From: Bugulina stolonifera
Lineage: Eukaryota; Bryozoa; Gymnolaemata; Cheilostomatida; Bugulidae
DNA length: 64,000 nt
Reading direction: 5' to 3'
NCBI GenBank assembly: GCA_935421135.1
Contig: OW285188.1
Span: 6,748,733 to 6,812,732, forward strand
Every line of letters starts with the position of its first letter. The stretch's first letter is position 1. Below the pieces are notes generated by a model. The model did not search any database, had not been told where the DNA came from, and was given only the letters and a program-made list of their open reading frames with translations. A program made the position numbers and the translations under genes. Of this stretch, positions 1-12,812 are shown piece after piece.

Positions 1-3000
1 AGCACAACTCTGATTAGCACTGCTAGAAATGAAAATAAAGATATTTAACAAATAATACTGCAATGAAAGTTTGTTAAAGAAGCAATGGGGATTGCAATAA
101 ATCATCCATTTGTTTTGCAAGGAAAGTTGTAAGTTATGAGCTGGGATAATTAACGCTTATCTCATCACAGCTAAGTCCATATTATGTTGTACCTGGGATT
201 AATATAGGCGAAAACTCATTGAAGTACTGTTTTCATATAATTATTCTCAAACAAAATAAGATGTATTGCCGATTTTACTTTGATCATATTTTTTTCTTGA
301 AGAACAAAAATTACAATAGCCTGCTTAGATTTCTTACAACCTTTTGTTCAACCAGCACAATCCCGGACTTTAATTCTGTTGTAATCCTTGAGAAACAAAT
401 TGCATTCTAAATTAGTTTTCAAATATTATGTAAGCAGATAAGATTATCTCATGAAGCCTCACAAAACTAGAACTGTAGATGGCTTAATGTCTCTCTTCAT
501 GCCATTAACAGCCTTCCGATTATAGAATTGTAAACTATCACGTCATAATATTATACAATGTAGCTTAGACTTGGATTGACTTGTTCCAATTATATGTCAA
601 GATTATGTAACAGTTGCCCATCTGTCTCACAATGATAACCAATCCAAATTTGTTTGTTCAAAATAGTCTTGCAATCTCATTCAACCAGTTGTGATTATGT
701 AATTCTTTTGACATAAAATAATTAATTAGTGATTATTTATAGCAGCATTATAATTAATTGCCTATTGTTATTGGTATTAGCATAAAAATATTGTTCTAAA
801 ATTAAAAATCTTCACACAGAATATCTTCAAGCGGAAGGTGCCTGGATAATCTCCAGATACTGCATATATCCAATCTCTCAGCACCTTGTAGATCTCCAAA
901 ATGGGAAGACTTGTTGAATTTACAACTGAAAATAGTTGTTGGTCTGCACAATATAAATTACATAGGCTGATCCCGGCCAAAGAATGTTCCAGATAAGGGA
1001 GAATATACACTAACACCTGCTCAATCAAAGAAATTAAAAATCTAGACATTGCCAATTTTTAGCCAGGCTTTGCCTGCTGGCCAAAAATATGCAAAAAATT
1101 ACGATCAATGGCCCTGCACATATTGACAGATCAGATAAATCCATCTATCTGCTTAATCCAAATATTCATGATGTTTGTCTTTTCATGTTTGCTTTCAAGT
1201 TTTGGTTCACCCTTTAGCAGTGTATTCATTGCCAAACCTCCTGAAAAGTAGTTTTTGTTGTATCCCCTAGTTCGTGTGTTGTTAATTTGAATGTGTTACA
1301 CAATAATTTTATTGGCAAGGTACTAAAGGGGAAGAAAAGGGTTTTCCTTCTGTTCAATGAACCATGTAAAAGCTGAGAGTTTGAGGATATTTGATCACTG
1401 GGACATTTTACCAGCTCATAGGGGTAAATATAATGCAAATCTTTTAACCATAGACAACCTATCGACCCTAACGTTCTTGGACAAATCAAGCAGCATTATT
1501 CTTAAATTTTCTTATTTCCTTTTTACACACGCGTCTTTCTTCTCATGAAACAGAGCTCTGATGGCCTACTTACCAATCAAGTGGTGACTGTCAATTCTTG
1601 CTTCAGCTGAGGGTCTTGACCAAGACAAGTTTACATCTATCATAATGTAAATAAAGTGGGGCATAAATTGTAAAAACAAGTTGGTTCCACAGAGAAATGT
1701 TAATTCTCTGTGGGCAGTTGGACATTGCATGTGTACCTCACAACCCAAAATGAGTGGACACAGTATTACAAGCTAACCTGTTTTGACATAAAGCTCAAAT
1801 AAATCAAGCGCCTAATTATGAGAACAACTAATAAATCTGTGTAAACACCAGCAGAGGATTTATCCACACGATATCCATATTATGTAACAAGTTTGAAGCT
1901 CCTAATCTTTTGTCTCTAATCTTCATATTGCACTAGAAGGATTAATATAAGTCCCAGCACCAAGATGTCCAGGGTAGTACCTATAATACCCTGTGTTTCT
2001 ATAATTAGTACACTCAGAGATCAACATGGATAGGTGTTGCAAATTGAAATTCTAGTAATTACTTCCCCTGCAGGCTTGGGCAGTTATTTCTTTTTAGTTG
2101 ACATTAAATTCAATTTGCCATATAAGTAGTTATATTCCAAGCTATTTTGGCATCAATTTCAAATCTACAAAACAATAATGCTATATAAAATTAAAGCAGA
2201 TGATTTTAGCCTGTATAATGAAATTATGCCCCCATTGTAACGTTTACTCTGGTAATGTCTGTAGACTATTCTGGGATTTTACAAGCCTTTGAATTATGTA
2301 AAAAATATTATTAATGATGTGAAACTGGGCCTGTAATTCAACACATGTAGTTTTTGTACTGTGTAATTACAAAATAATGTTGCCTTGGGAGTGCTATTAT
2401 ATGGCCTTTAAAAGGTTGCCCAACTTGTAGAGTAGGTCCTATGTCACAATTTACTGTATTGTGATTCCCAGGAACTTATTGCTCAGTCTTTGAATATTGC
2501 GGATACTTTATTTTTTACTGAACTTACTATAATTGTTATACTTCTTGTCACATACTTTGAACTATACTGTCCTGTGCTTATATACTGGCTGAAAAAGTTC
2601 TAGAAACATCTATAAAAAGTTTGTTTACAATGACCATATATGGTATAAAATGAATGTTCTAGAATATTACACATCATTATGTAATACCGCAAACCGACTA
2701 TAAATAGAAATATACCTGATCCTCTAATATAATGTCAGGTTCTACAGGCACATGACCATGATAAGTAAAATATTGCATGTAGTATAATTAGGCCTATACA
2801 GAAATACAACAAGTTGTTTACATGTACAAAGTCCAATTATAGGCCTACCTAGTAACAACTTGTATAACATAAATACAAAAGTACATACACCAATTCCAAC
2901 TATGATAGTATAGGATAAAATACAATATATGAATTTGTTACATCCTACCTATAGCTATTCCGGAGAAAATGTCGTACTCATTAAAGTTGGAGTAGAGATC

Positions 3001-6000
3001 AACTATAATAAGTGTAATAGTCCATAATACAGGCCACTAACTATCAGCAACAATTATTGATTTGGATTTTCATCTTCAGATAAAATCCTATTGGTGTAAT
3101 TTGGTTAATCTCGTTTATATGGTTTTCTAGCGTGATTAAATATTCCATAGACATAAATTCAACTACTTGTTTACACCAGATCAAAGGAGGAAGATTTGAC
3201 AGTGTTGGGTATTTATGTAGCCATTAGGGTGCGATATGATTGAAGGTGTGAGAGCCACGCTGATTCATTCCTTTTATAGGAAATAGCACTTGGGATTTAG
3301 TTTTCAAATTTTACCAAAATATCAATTTTTCTTGAAAAAAATTATTAGATAAACTACATCGGTATAATTTTTAAACAAATCAACATAAATGAAAACAGAA
3401 AAACATACTGTTAACTCTACCACAACTACTATATTTTTGTGATATCTATTTATAGTTTCTCTGCATTTTTGTGCGTGAAAAATCAATATATGCCTTAGAT
3501 ATATAGGAATTAGTCTGGGATAAAGTCTAGACAAAACAAACATACTGACATTAGCAGTCCTCATTAATCTCCATTGCTGTTGAACATTGCTACAATATAG
3601 ATGCCTAATAGATACAATGTAATGCATAATTATCTAGAAGTCCTATTAGGCTAAATATTCACCAGTGACTACAGTTATAGTACTGCAGCACTATAATACT
3701 TAGTGTTAAAGCCCTGCACCAACAATCATGTATAAGCAGAGCTGGCTCTGTGTGTATGTACATATATGTACATTATGGTATCATAGGCTATGCTAGTTCA
3801 GTTATCTGGAAGTACATTTTGTAAATGTGTCTCTTGTTTAAAATGTGTCAAATTGTCAGCTAATTTGTTTCTATGTCTGTATGTCAGACAGGCATATAAA
3901 CTTGCATACACACAAGGCCTGTAGCTATCTTGTGGCTGGTAACTAATAGCTAATTAATTACAACTATCAAGGGCATGTTCAATGCTGACCACAATTATGC
4001 TGACTATGCAAGATATGCTAGGCACTTTCTTATATAAGCCTGGTTCACATATACCTGTAACAGTCAAAGACAGTCCAAGACAAAATCCGAAGATGTTTAA
4101 TCTCAAACCTTTGGTTTGACTTTTAAATTTATTTCAGACCAATTGATCTCACAGCGCCAGGATGAAAAAATATGCAGTGCCTGCCGTACAGGTCTAGGCT
4201 GTCTAAACTTTCCATTATTTTCTGGTGATCCCAGGCCGGTCCCAGACTGTTTTAGGGCTATATGAACCACACTATGGGTATGGAGTACTCGTATTGTAAT
4301 AAATACATGTACATACATTGCCCATCTACAGATAAAATAATATACATGTATAATGGATAATCAGCAGATGATGACTATTAAATATGTACACATTATATAT
4401 GATGCATCTACATGTATAATGAGACTTGATTAGTTACACTTTTTTAAAGGTATAATATAATACACTATGTTATACTGGTGCGGTAGCTTTCCAAATGTAC
4501 ATTTTAACCCGTTATTACTAATTACCACCCATATATATTACATAAATTGGTTGTATAGTGTTTGGATAATATTTTACCATATTTATTCTACTCACTGTAG
4601 TTTATATAGAACGAGTATAATGATCTTAGTGGCATCACCCAGAGCTAGTATATCTCTCTATTCTGAACATATCTCCCAGTATAATAATAATCCCATTGTT
4701 GGCTTGGTGTAACAGTTCAGTCCAAATAGATCTGATCTCATACATGTACATGTAGCATTTACTGCACTTTAAATGTAAGTTATGTTGTCAAATCCGTAGG
4801 AGCAAAGGAAACTTTACCCAATAATAGGACATGTTATACTGTGATACCCTTTTATTTAAAAATATTATTACTTGTGTGGGTTATGCTTAAAATCTTTTAC
4901 CTGACCAAATTTTTAAAAAATACTGGACTTCAACAACAAAATGAACTGCACTCGTGAAATACATGTAAATGCAGGGTTATATACAAGCATTAAGATTATC
5001 ACAATGTAACAGTTCTAGTATTTTTTAGCATAATACTGTGAAAATTTTCACAGAATATGCTGCACTTGCGGCTCCTGGAGGGAGGTATATATCCTACAGA
5101 TAATTCAATATTTTGTTCAAGAAAAAGTAAAACTCTTTGCCTCCTCAGCCTCATTCACCATAAATCTGGCGAAAAAGGAATTTCTGGATATTGGGCTATA
5201 TGAAGAAAAGCACCAGGATATTTATAGGGCTACATAATTACTCCTCTGGTGACCTTGTTCGGGTTCAAGCAGTGCTTGGGACTATATCAACTTTGTATTT
5301 CCACATCTTTGGCTTCCTTCGTTCTCATGGACATGATGGGTTGGGTCGTAATGTGGATATACTTGCGCTATTATCAGGATTATCAAGGGAGATTAAAATT
5401 TTTCCTGGGCTGAATATCAATTTCAGGGTCGACCACAATTTGTCACATAGGGTATTGGTATTGCACTAGTGGTTGTGAGTTTATACAAAACGGGAAAAGC
5501 AAGATTTTTCTTGCTCCCATGTCCACTATTTTAGTCTCAAGTGTTGTAAAATGGTAAAATCTCAGCCAGTAGATTATCTTTCTCTTGTCTAATGTAGATC
5601 CCTTTCTCTTGCTGGTTGTTTCATCACTTCTTTGTTGTCTGCCAAGTCGGTGACAATGCAAAAAAAATTCTTCTCAAAGTTTGATTGCATTTCTGGAATT
5701 GTTTGACTCCTTCATTGGCCAGTCTCTTCCATCAATACTAGACTTCGGCAAAAGCGCTGGCTCTCAGCTCAACACCTGAATGAGATATTCAGCTTCTCCT
5801 GCGACCTCACACAGAGTATACTGGCACTGGACCAATTCATATTTTAGCACATATAATTAAACAGCTTCAATGTCAACCGCAAAATAATGAGGTATATATT
5901 TTATAGACAAAAAACTACAGTTTATTCAATAACAAGTTTTAATCAAAAAATTAATTGAAATTCTTGGGCATTTAATAGACTGGATTGGAGATATGAGAGG

Positions 6001-6720
6001 CCTTCTCTTAGATTCTCACCAGCGCACTGCGCGTGGACGTCTGGTACGCAAACTGCATGTGAGTAGACACTGGCGAACCATAGGTCTGCTAGGTTGTAGC
6101 AATGCTTAGTACAAAGACAACCGCAGCGGTTGTTGAAAATTTGCATAATTTTAATAATGAGGCCAGGTTCATGTTGCCAAAAAGCCCAGGCGTGTCATAG
6201 TTTGCTCAACCACATTTTCTCCAACTGTGCACTTGCTATCAAACCCTGTTGCATGACATTCAATATTGTTTGGTGTCAGACATCACTGCAGTTGCACAGT
6301 AGAACATCTTTACTACTTTTAGTCATTCCTAGTAGTTTTGTATACATTTACCATTCCGCACAGTTGCTTTGTTATAATAATATGTAGCCCACATGTACAT
6401 TGTACATACATGGTATACATTGTTTTGTATTTTGGAGTAATTATTCCATGCTTACTAATTGTGTATGCACTGTGTACATACTATAAATAATGCTTTAACT
6501 CACCTTACTGGTTGTAGAATTTGAAAGCAGGCTATGGATTTTTCAGTAAATGGGAGTCTGGATACGTACATAATGCACCTCATAGATTTAAATAAGTCTG
6601 TTATATTAGATCTATGGTGCACTCTAGTATAAACTTTCGTCGTGCCATATAACTTTATCTTCATAGCATCCAACTGTTAGGCCTACCTGTTCTTATCATC
6701 GTGTGTGTGTCTACTTTTAG
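1..6720. other. AT-rich region with no recognised gene
   Basis: I see no ORF that I can assign to a protein family. Short open stretches exist on both strands (for example minus-strand 777-1055 and plus-strand 5191-5469), but they lack convincing splice context or recognisable motifs and may be decayed transposon debris. Because the next gene begins with a splice acceptor at 6719-6720, its upstream exons must lie here or left of the window; I could not find them. Repeated TACATGTA-type palindromes are scattered through the stretch. Confidence 0.5.
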
Positions 6721-8042
6721 TTGTGACTGTAGCAAAGTTTGCTACTGCTGGGCAAAACACTGCCATTCCTGCCCGAATACTAGTGGCATCTAAGGGCTTG
6801 CCTTCTCAGACTGTTCCTACGAGTACCACAGCTGTAACAACAGACAGTCAACTAGACAGAGCTTATAGTACTGCACCAATAGCAACCACCACACCTCAGC
6901 TATGTGTTGGCCCAGGTGGTCAGGTACTGCTAGAGGCACCTACTTCCTCCGCTGCTCCCAATGCAACTAACTTTTATATAGCTTCAGCGGCTTCAACGGG
7001 TCAGCAGCAAATACATCAGTACCAATCAGCTCAGCCACAGCACATAGCTGTGGCTGCAGACTCCCTAGCATCAGTAGGGTCGGTAGGTGGAGCCCCCCTA
7101 GTGCTCAATCTTCAGTCTGGTAAGATTATTGGGCAGCAAATACCGACTCAATCACATATCATATACAATAAAGCTGTACCACCCACAGCAGCAACTGTTG
7201 GGGGAGAACAGCAGCAGGCTAATATGAATATAGCACCCAAACAGTTTGTATTCATCACTCCAGGTGGTAATGCCAGCAGTGCTGCACTCGCTACTGCTAG
7301 CCCAGCTGCTGTGAATAAAGGCCAGCAGCGACTAGCTAAAGTACAACAGAGGCCAGCTAGTGGTGTACAGCAGACTGGATCTACCCTCCCTACTGGTATA
7401 GCACTAGTAACTGCTAATCCATCCCAGAATGCTGTGTATCAACAGCAACAGCAGGCTTCTAGTCATACTTCTGGCACCTCCTCTGTTCCCAACACAGTTC
7501 TCTCAGTGGCTCAGGTACCCAACCTACAAACTGTACCTACCTGTACAGGTACTGTTACAGGGGGCACCACTGCAACCATTCCTGCTAAGTCTGTATCCAC
7601 TCCTTTCTTGACCGGTGTGCTTCCCACTACTGCAGCCGATGGCACTGTCACCTATCTACCAATACAGTTCACAGCTGCTAAACCTGCAACCCTACTTCCT
7701 GTTGCCAGTCGACCTTCAGTTGCTGTCACTACGTCAGCACAAAACAGTGCAGCACGCCCGGCAGCACAACTGGTCGCAGCTACTACTACCACTGACAGCC
7801 CCGCCCCAACCCTTGCTATTTCTACCTTACCACTCTCTGCACACACTGCTGGGGGCCTCACCTTTGTTATACCCCAATCTGCCACTATTGGGTCCGCCCC
7901 TGGTACTATACAGTTATTAGCTGCTACCCACACTCCCCAGAGACAGCACCAACTTGTCACTCTATCACCACACACTGCTGCCGCTACTGTGCAGCTTGCT
8001 GCCGCTCCAAGCTCTACAGATGCCGCTACTTCAATCGCTTGA
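6721..8042 (+). CDS. 3'-terminal exon of an unidentified Gln/Ala/Thr-rich protein
   Basis: This exon encodes 439 residues after a split codon and ends in TGA. A good acceptor (pyrimidine-rich run ending ctacttttag, 6711-6720) opens it, so this is the last coding exon of a longer + strand gene and no start codon should be sought here. The protein is low in charge and rich in Gln, Ala, Thr, Ser, Pro and Val. It has Q clusters (for example QQQQQ near residue 240) and hydrophobic patches of the type QFVFITPGG and TYLPIQFTAA. Such composition is typical of transactivation or scaffold regions of nuclear proteins, which is inference. I see no DNA-binding domain, signal peptide or membrane segment; any defining domain must be in upstream exons. 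The family cannot be named. Third-position variety and higher GC than the flanks support real coding. Confidence 0.7.
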
Positions 8043-8625
8043 GTCAAACTATCGTATCTATCATTTTACTACAATATCATGTAGTTATCACCTTTCTATA
8101 TAATATACTATATATATCTATAATCATAGATCATGGCTAGGAATTCAATGTTATAGACTGTTATATCTAATCACTCATCCATGTTTTATATGGTATGCAT
8201 ATTATGTGTATTCCAACTCTCGAATATTACCACTACATTGTGCATTGATTTTTCTAATGTTGATTTTGTCTTTTAAAAAACATTTAAATTTAGCTATGCC
8301 TTCATTTCTCAGAATAATAACAATTTTAGCTTGCTGATTTTTACCTACAACTATGCAGTTATGCACATGTAAAATATTGTAAGCCTGGAGTTCATGTAGG
8401 CCTACAATTGACTATTAAAATATGGTTACTTTTATCAGGCATACTAATTACTACCTACCAGTTTCAATGTAAAACAATATTAGTTAATATTATGAATGAT
8501 GTTCTTTCTACTAATGATCCAGTTTTTTATTTATTATTTTTACTGACATTATAATATGATGCTTTCGGCCATTTGCAATTCAATGGGCAATAAATGTGGA
8601 ATAAAGATAATATATTCTCAGTAAT
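8043..8625 (+). other. probable 3' UTR of the Q-rich gene with two poly(A) signals
   Basis: AT-rich sequence follows the stop codon. AATAAA hexamers occur at 8589-8594 and 8600-8605, the first strong poly(A) signals downstream. This puts a likely transcript end near 8615-8630. The next ~570 bp up to ligand A (8626-9202) has no coding signal and would contain that gene's promoter. Confidence 0.45.
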
Positions 8626-9118
8626 TGCTAGATTTGAGGAAGTAGTATATGAAAGTGTTTAATGTATCCTCAAACTACAGCAAGACGTGTAATTCCTAAC
8701 AATTTTACCTCAACCTACATTTACATGTACGTTTATGAGGAGGGATAACTCCTAAACATGTATATTATTCTTTAGCCTACAACAACATGTAGACCGACAC
8801 CTTATAAACTCATTTCTGGTGATGCTTATGAATGAAAAGGCAGCAGTGTGTGTTGGAGATTAGAATCAAAGTTGGGAATCTGGCAGCAAATTACGGCTGG
8901 TCTATAATTAGCAGCTTCCACTGATTGAAATAGGATATCTGATTATTAAAGGGAGTTTATCATAACTCTGTCTAATTACTTAGCAAACACACTATGTACA
9001 TCTCATCATGCATACCATTATAATATTGTACAGTACTTGAGCATGGATAGATACATACATACTTGTAATTACCCATCACCAATAATCTAGACATAAGGCC
9101 CGCCCATATCTCTCAACC

Positions 9119-9157
9119 TTTAAAAGGCATGAGTCCAAGTTAATGTATCATATAAAG
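9119..9157 (+). promoter_or_regulatory. TATA-like boxes upstream of TGF-beta ligand A
   Basis: TTTAAAAG lies at 9119-9126 and TATAAAG at 9151-9157, which are 77 and 46 bp before the ATG at 9203. Either could position a start site just upstream of the coding exon. Functional use is not shown by the sequence alone. Confidence 0.4.
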
Positions 9158-9202
9158 TTATTTTCCAGATACACTCGGTGCTCCAATACAATCTTCTAGA
9201 AG

Positions 9203-11160
9203 ATGGAGCTACTGAACTGGTGTGCCTACTGCATTCTCTATATGAACATACAGATCGTCTTAGCCGGACCTCTGGGTAAAACTGCTACACCCAAACCGTC
9301 AAACCCAAAGTATGCTCTGAGTTTATTCAAGACTAAAGCAAACAACTTCGGACCGCAACCACGAGAGAAACTGGCAGTCAAGCCGTACCAATATTCCACT
9401 GAAGATTACGAAGATGACAGCAGCGAACTTGGAAGTGGTGACGTGCGCCCTCTAGAGGCCATGACCAAAAAGATCCTGGGCCGAAAAGAATTTGCTCCCA
9501 ACGATACAAACTATGACTACAGCGCCATCGATTTTCCTGTTCCTCAGAAACTCGCAGTTCCAAATCCTAGAGCAGAAACAACTGAAGCTCTGCGAGGAAT
9601 TTCATTATTGGAAATGCATGAACGAGCCAAGTACATGAGAGTGAGTGAGATTAAACAAGCTTTATTAGATAAACTGAGATTATTCGCACCACCAAATGTT
9701 ACTGCATTGAAGTTGAAAAATATGATCAGGACTTACCCTGACCACATCTTACCAAAGATACCAGATGAGACGTCGGATATCCAGGGAGATGAGGGTTCCC
9801 CACGTGAAGATAATTTCCACGCTAAGATCAGCAAAACGATCCAGTTTACTACGGATTGTAAGTTTGTGGCCTATTAGTAGTGCATACCTAGTAAACAAGT
9901 ACAATAATATGTCTATGATAATAGCGTCCATTCTATTTCATAGTCTAGTTCCGCTTCATGATGTTTGGTATTAGTTATAAAAATGTTGTAAAACATTATT
10001 TTGTTGACATGAGATAATCAACTTACTTTTGTAATCAATAATATTAATCTGTGCGACTTTACATGTACATGTGTGTTGCACATTGGTCTTCTAATAATAC
10101 ATGTACAATTACATCTATTTATTTATGCATAATTATTATTATTTATTTCATTTTCTGTTTAGTTCCGGCAGAGAAAGAGCCCGAGAAGTTTCCGACTGAA
10201 TCCATTGCTTACTTTTCGTTGCCCTTGACAGTGAGTCAGAAGAATGTAAAGAAAGCGACGCTATTGGTCTACATCGCCACCCCGGATTACCACGAAGGAA
10301 AAAAGATCAAACTAACTATAAGTGATTCTCGCTACAGAAACAAACCATTTATAAATCGAACAGTAATTTTGACATCCAGAGGTCACTGGGAGCACGTAGA
10401 TGTCAGTCGCGTGTTGAGATCATGGGCTGGAGATGAAGCTAACAATTATGGTCTGTACATAAGGGCCATGGTCGGCAGCAAAAACCTGGCTTATCTACAC
10501 GATGATCCACTGGCAGCTGCAAAAGAGACAATACAAATAGCAAAAGATATATCAACACGGCCCCAAAGGGTGAGTACATTCGTGACTCTGCTCTGCTTGC
10601 TTGCTTCTATTATCATAACCATGGAGCAAATCTTAGTTTGCAAATTCTCAACATATTATCGTCCGTTCAGCGTTTTTTGTCTAGAGTACTTTTTGTGATA
10701 GCTACTGATTTTGTACTCATAACCACCTGTTATACCTTTACTAATCTAACTCTCATTTATATTACAGATGCCTCTTGTAAAGATTCTATTAAATAAACAA
10801 CCTGGACGGTATAGAAGGTCCTTCGACGAGCCGACACTTACGTGTGATATCAACGATGAAGAAACCAGATGTTGCCGTTATAGATTTGTTATTGACTTTG
10901 CCACCCTGGGGCCAGACTACGAATTTATCATTCAGCCAAGACGATTTTTGGCCAATTATTGTGCTGGCACGTGCCCAACGTATTATGTACCAACAGATAA
11001 CAATGCCAGGCTAATGATGGGTTTGCCTAAACCCAAGTATCAGCGTTGTTGTGCTCCAGCTTCGAAAAAAGATCTTAACATAGTATATATCGCTGATAAC
11101 GGTGGTGTTATGCTCGGAAAAATAACCGACATGACTATCGAAAGATGCCACTGTTTATAG
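9203..11160 (+). CDS. TGF-beta superfamily ligand A (secreted preproprotein, 3 exons)
   Basis: Exons are 9203-9857, 10163-10569 and 10768-11160. The introns have GTAAGT/TTTAG and GTGAGT/ACAG borders, and the exons join in frame to 484 residues. The start ATG opens a hydrophobic signal peptide of ~22 residues ending near VLAG. The prodomain carries the LAP 'straitjacket' helix signature (EIKQALLDKLRLFAPPNVT, about residues 151-169) and a later block, HWEHVDVSRVLRSW, typical of TGF-beta propeptides. A furin site, RYRR, precedes a mature domain of 111 residues. This has nine cysteines in the TGF-beta/activin/myostatin pattern (TC, RCC, NYC-AGTC, RCC, RCHC at the end). The double Cys near the N terminus excludes the usual seven-Cys BMP pattern. 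The loop between AGTC and the RCC pair is short (24 residues). By family knowledge it should be a disulphide-linked dimer that binds type I/II Ser/Thr kinase receptors and signals through SMADs. No specific orthologue is claimed. Confidence 0.93.
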
Positions 11161-12428
11161 TCTCCTATATTTTACTCTTTATCTAAAGCTCACTACAGTT
11201 TCATACTTGGCAGACCTACATGTTATTTAAAAATTCAAAATGAATTTTGGTATAGTTGAAACTGTTAAACCAAATATTATATTTATTTTGACACTTTTTT
11301 GTACATAGTTATTTTAATAAGTACAATGCTCAACTGGTTGTATGTACTGAAATAATATTGTTATTAAGCCTACAGGGTATATTAGCATATAGGACTAGAA
11401 TATCATCATGTGCCCTCCTCGCCCTCTTCCCCCTTATTAACACTATCGGTAGTAATCTAGTACATATAATAGGTTTATAGTCATAGCTACATACTAGTGC
11501 CCATGGCCCATTATACCTAAGACATCAAAGAATATTTGACATACTTTTCTAATTACAGACATTTTATGTTAGCAAATATTTTTATTATTAGTTGAATTTT
11601 AAACAACTCTAACTAATAGTATCATTTTGTAATCAAACCTCTGAATACTGCTGTTCAGTTATTTTACTTTTTCAGTCATCTCTTTTATTTTTATCGCAGT
11701 ATCCAGCCTGTGATCTTTAATGCTTGTATATGTTACAAGTTCCTACCGTATAGTATTGTATAAATGTTTGACATGTTATCATCATCCCAGTGAGGGTTAC
11801 CAAGACTGCATACAATACCATAGAATTCTTCTCTTGCCACTGTATCACATGGTTTTATGGCACTAACCTAACTTAATTATTTCCAAATCAAAGTCAACTT
11901 TTTTTTATTCAAGTTGCCAATTTATTTTGATCTCAACTTATCTAATAAATACATATTTTAAAAACTTTAGCTGACCTTGTATGATCCTCTACATAGAGAA
12001 ACATGATATGTGTAAATGACAGCGTACATGTCATGTGCCTTCTCAGCTAACTGAATTACTTGCTTTCGGCAATGAAGTATTTCTAATATGCACATATTTA
12101 TGCTTTGCTACTCTACTGGTTATATCTTTGAATATCGTAGCAAAAACCAAAAAGTTGTTATTTCCGCTTGTGAAAGACAAGTTGTTATTTTTCAGGTATA
12201 TAAATACAGTGTATGATGATATCACAAATTATGAAATAGGATTTTACTATGTCAACCAGGTTTATAATATTTTGTTATTAATGGGTGTCAGGGTTGCAAT
12301 GCATTATGGATGGACTAGACTGTGCTGCTGATGCATTATGGGCTATACTTTCAATGTATTATTGTGGTGGTTCGGACAATCGTACCAATAGACTGTATAT
12401 AATTATACATGTATATATATTTGTCATA
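11161..12428 (+). other. 3' flank of TGF-beta ligand A with a candidate poly(A) signal
   Basis: This non-coding AT-rich stretch follows the ligand A stop codon. An AATAAA at 11944-11949 is the best visible poly(A) signal, implying a 3' UTR of ~0.8 kb if it is used. No further gene is seen before the repeat that begins at about 12429. Confidence 0.35.
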
Positions 12429-12812
12429 AATGACTGATGTAGACCGACCTTATAGGTCAGCCCTCACCGGAACTAGCCGGAAGTACTTTTTGTATATACA
12501 AGCAAGTTGTTCCTGAGCAAGCAATGAAGTCACTTCTATTAAACTTGTATACTACCCAAGAGTTGCAGATTCTAACTAGTAGACTCTTAGCCTAGATTCC
12601 CACAGGAATTGCAGCCAAGGCAGCTAGGGCAGCATCGTACACATGAACACATAAGCAACAAGGAACACTTGGACCTTCCTGTACGGGTCTCTATAATAAC
12701 GAGTGGCAACTCGGCTAGTCAATACTTAGTCATTGTCACTCAGCACATGTGATAAAGGATAGGGTCGATAGATCACTCTCGGCTTTTCGACACACCCCTT
12801 AGTGTGCTCAGA
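12429..12812 (+). repeat. dispersed repeat, copy 1 (inverted partner at 26544-26942)
   Basis: The sequence from TGATGTAGACCGACCTTA through CCTTAGTGTGCTC reappears in reverse complement at about 26544-26942. Long near-matching blocks are shared (for example ACATAAGCAACAAGGAACAC and CTAGTCAATACTTAGTCATT). I judge identity by eye at roughly four-fifths, with small indels. It has no coding capacity. It behaves like a short non-autonomous element, but I could not define its termini or a target duplication. Confidence 0.7.

Noticed and set aside
7652..8047. 131-codon minus-strand ORF over the Q-rich exon
   Set aside because: It is an antisense shadow of the biased codons of the + strand exon, with no independent splice or start evidence.
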